Source of the DNA: Prevotella sp. UBA4341
GTDB lineage: Bacteria; Bacteroidota; Bacteroidia; Bacteroidales; Bacteroidaceae
Assembly: GCA_002393705.1 (NCBI GenBank)
Contig: DGTH01000101.1
Location: forward strand, 1 to 7,241
Direction of reading: 5' to 3'
Length of the DNA stretch: 7,241 nucleotides
Below the pieces are notes generated by a model. The model was given only the letters and a program-made list of their open reading frames with translations. It made no database searches and was not told the DNA's origin. Position 1 is the stretch's first letter. Every line of letters begins with the position of its first letter. Position numbers and translations under genes: made by a program. Shown here piece by piece: positions 6,344-7,241 of the stretch.

Positions 6344-7141
6344 TCAGAACAGTCGGTTGATGAGTTTGATGCAGAGGGTCAGCGCTTTGCGCTTCCGTGG
6401 ATGCTCACACATGGCGTACAGCCGATAGAGGGAGGTCTTGTCCAGAGCGGAAAGCGTCTTGTAGTCCGCATAGACGCCGCTGGGCAAAAACTCATGCAGG
6501 TAGGTATTGATTTCCTTGCGGTTTCGTTCGCGCTGCTGTTCGGAGAGTCCTCCTTCTTCCCGGCGGCAGACGATGTCGGGGATGAAGCGCACCTGCTTGC
6601 CCTCCTTGACAATCTGCTCGGTAAAGAAAATCCAGTCACTGACCAGCCGGTAGTCTTCACGATAGGGCGAACCAAGGAACAGGCTGCGCTTGATGAAGCT
6701 GCTCTGGTGGTCGAGTGTAGAGACGAAGAAGTGCATCATCGTCAGGCGGGGGGGCTGTATGGAGGCATGGCCTTGCTGGCTCTTCTCGTCGAAGTGATAG
6801 TCGCGGCCAACGATGAAGTCGGCAGTGTCATTGTAGGCATCCACCTTTTGCAAGACGTCGTTGTCAAAGAAACAGTCTCCGGAGTTCATGAAGTTCAGGT
6901 AGATGCCCGTTGCCTTGCTGATGCCTTTGTTCATGGCGTTGTAGATGCCCTTGTCTGGTTCTGATACCCAGTAGGTGATGTGCTGGTCATATTCTTTAAG
7001 TACATCGGCACTGCCATCGGTGGAGCCGCCGTCAATGACGATGAACTCAAAGTCGCGGAAGGTCTGGCAGATGACGCTCTCGATGGTGCGGCGAAGGCCT
7101 TCACGGTTGTTGTAGTTGACGGTGATGATGGAATATTTCAT
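6344..7141 (-). CDS. GT2-family glycosyltransferase (WcaA-like)
   Basis: A 265-residue soluble GT-A fold enzyme with no membrane segment, expected to work on the cytoplasmic side extending a lipid-linked glycan. The start MKYSIITVNYNN is the usual first strand. IDGGSTDGS (36-44) binds the nucleotide; SEPDKGIYNAMNKGI (60-74) is strongly typical of the WcaA-like group; NSGD (86-89) occupies the DxD position, a frequent variant here. HQSSF (145-149) and DYRLVSDWIFF (163-173) match the acceptor-side region, with D169 a candidate catalytic base. Length is normal and complete. The ATG overlaps the stop of the preceding partial gene (ATGA) and the MBOAT gene follows after 5 nt, so it belongs to the same transcript. 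Which sugar it transfers, and to what, is not readable. Confidence 0.93.
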   Translation of the reverse strand: MKYSIITVNYNNREGLRRTIESVICQTFRDFEFIVIDGGSTDGSADVLKEYDQHITYWVSEPDKGIYNAMNKGISKATGIYLNFMNSGDCFFDNDVLQKVDAYNDTADFIVGRDYHFDEKSQQGHASIQPPRLTMMHFFVSTLDHQSSFIKRSLFLGSPYREDYRLVSDWIFFTEQIVKEGKQVRFIPDIVCRREEGGLSEQQRERNRKEINTYLHEFLPSGVYADYKTLSALDKTSLYRLYAMCEHPRKRKALTLCIKLINRLF

Positions 7142-7241
7142 TTCTTTCTGATGTTGGCAAATCGGTATAAGCAGTCTTTCGCTCCTTTGGCAAAGAGGTA
7201 GGTTGCCGAGAGGTCGAGCGTGAGGAAAACGAGCATGCTCA
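7138..7241 (-). CDS. 3' end of an unidentified operon gene (partial)
   Basis: On the minus strand a frame is open from the window edge to TGA at 7138-7140, and its stop overlaps the ATG of the GT2 gene in an ATGA arrangement. The 33 visible residues start SMLVFLTLDLSATYLFAKGA and end in a basic FANIRKK. A hydrophobic patch (MLVFLTLDLSATYLF) is followed by basic residues. The competing minus-strand frame here has no stop before running into the GT2 gene, but it would not end naturally. The tight overlap, matching other junctions in the window, supports a real upstream operon member, likely another glycan gene by context only. The family is not recognisable from this fragment. Confidence 0.6.
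   Translation of the reverse strand, partial: SMLVFLTLDLSATYLFAKGAKDCLYRFANIRKK

Noticed and set aside
5775..6428. 217-codon open frame on the plus strand opposite the MBOAT gene
   Set aside because: It lies antisense to a gene with clear catalytic motifs, shows no recognisable domain, and is acidic low-information sequence typical of a shadow frame in GC-rich DNA.
6401..6964. 187-codon plus-strand open frame opposite the GT2 gene
   Set aside because: Shadow of a gene with full GT2 motifs; its amino-acid composition (many V, E, D, A) is that of reverse-complemented coding sequence.

Overview
The window looks like a polysaccharide or surface-glycan locus from a Bacteroidales-type bacterium (Prevotella/Bacteroides relatives). 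This rests on two divergent promoters in the 2375-2506 gap that fit the Bacteroidetes pattern (TTTG, about 20 nt, TAnnTTTG), on the absence of obvious Shine-Dalgarno sites, and on the protein types. The genus cannot be fixed from sequence reading alone. Nearly all of the window is coding.

Layout: (1) 1-2374, minus strand. A GtrB/DPM1-like polyprenyl-phosphate glycosyltransferase (1421-2374) is followed by a polytopic GT-C-like membrane protein resembling DUF6056 (45-1424). The first 16 codons of a third gene (1-48) run off the left edge. Both junctions are ATGA stop/start overlaps. (2) 2375-2506, a 132-bp divergent control region with one promoter per direction. (3) 2507-4045, plus strand: a lone GT39/ArnT-like membrane glycosyltransferase. 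Its longest possible reading frame starts upstream of its promoter, so the start is moved to 2507. (4) 4047-7241, minus strand: a tight operon read right to left. It holds the 3' end of an unidentified gene (7138-7241), a cytoplasmic GT2 glycosyltransferase (6344-7141), an AlgI/DltB-type MBOAT acyltransferase (4896-6338) and a membrane-anchored SGNH-like acyl-transfer partner (4047-4892). It meets the plus-strand gene tail to tail with one base between stop codons.

Likely joint role (inference): the GT2 enzyme adds sugars on the cytoplasmic side. The GtrB-like enzyme makes a lipid-linked sugar that one or more GT-C membrane enzymes could use on the periplasmic side. The MBOAT/SGNH pair exports and attaches acyl (probably acetyl) groups to the glycan. 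All predicted catalytic motifs I could inspect are intact.

The most unusual signals are not gene families. An eight-unit heptanucleotide tandem repeat sits inside the DUF6056-like coding sequence, where any change not a multiple of three units would shift the frame. A 21-nt GC-rich palindrome occurs twice, at almost the same distance (22 and 23 nt) downstream of the start codons of two successive genes but in different reading frames. A nine-base homopolymer lies in the spacer of the promoter driving those genes. Together they suggest a variably expressed surface-glycan module, which is a hypothesis and not something the sequence proves.
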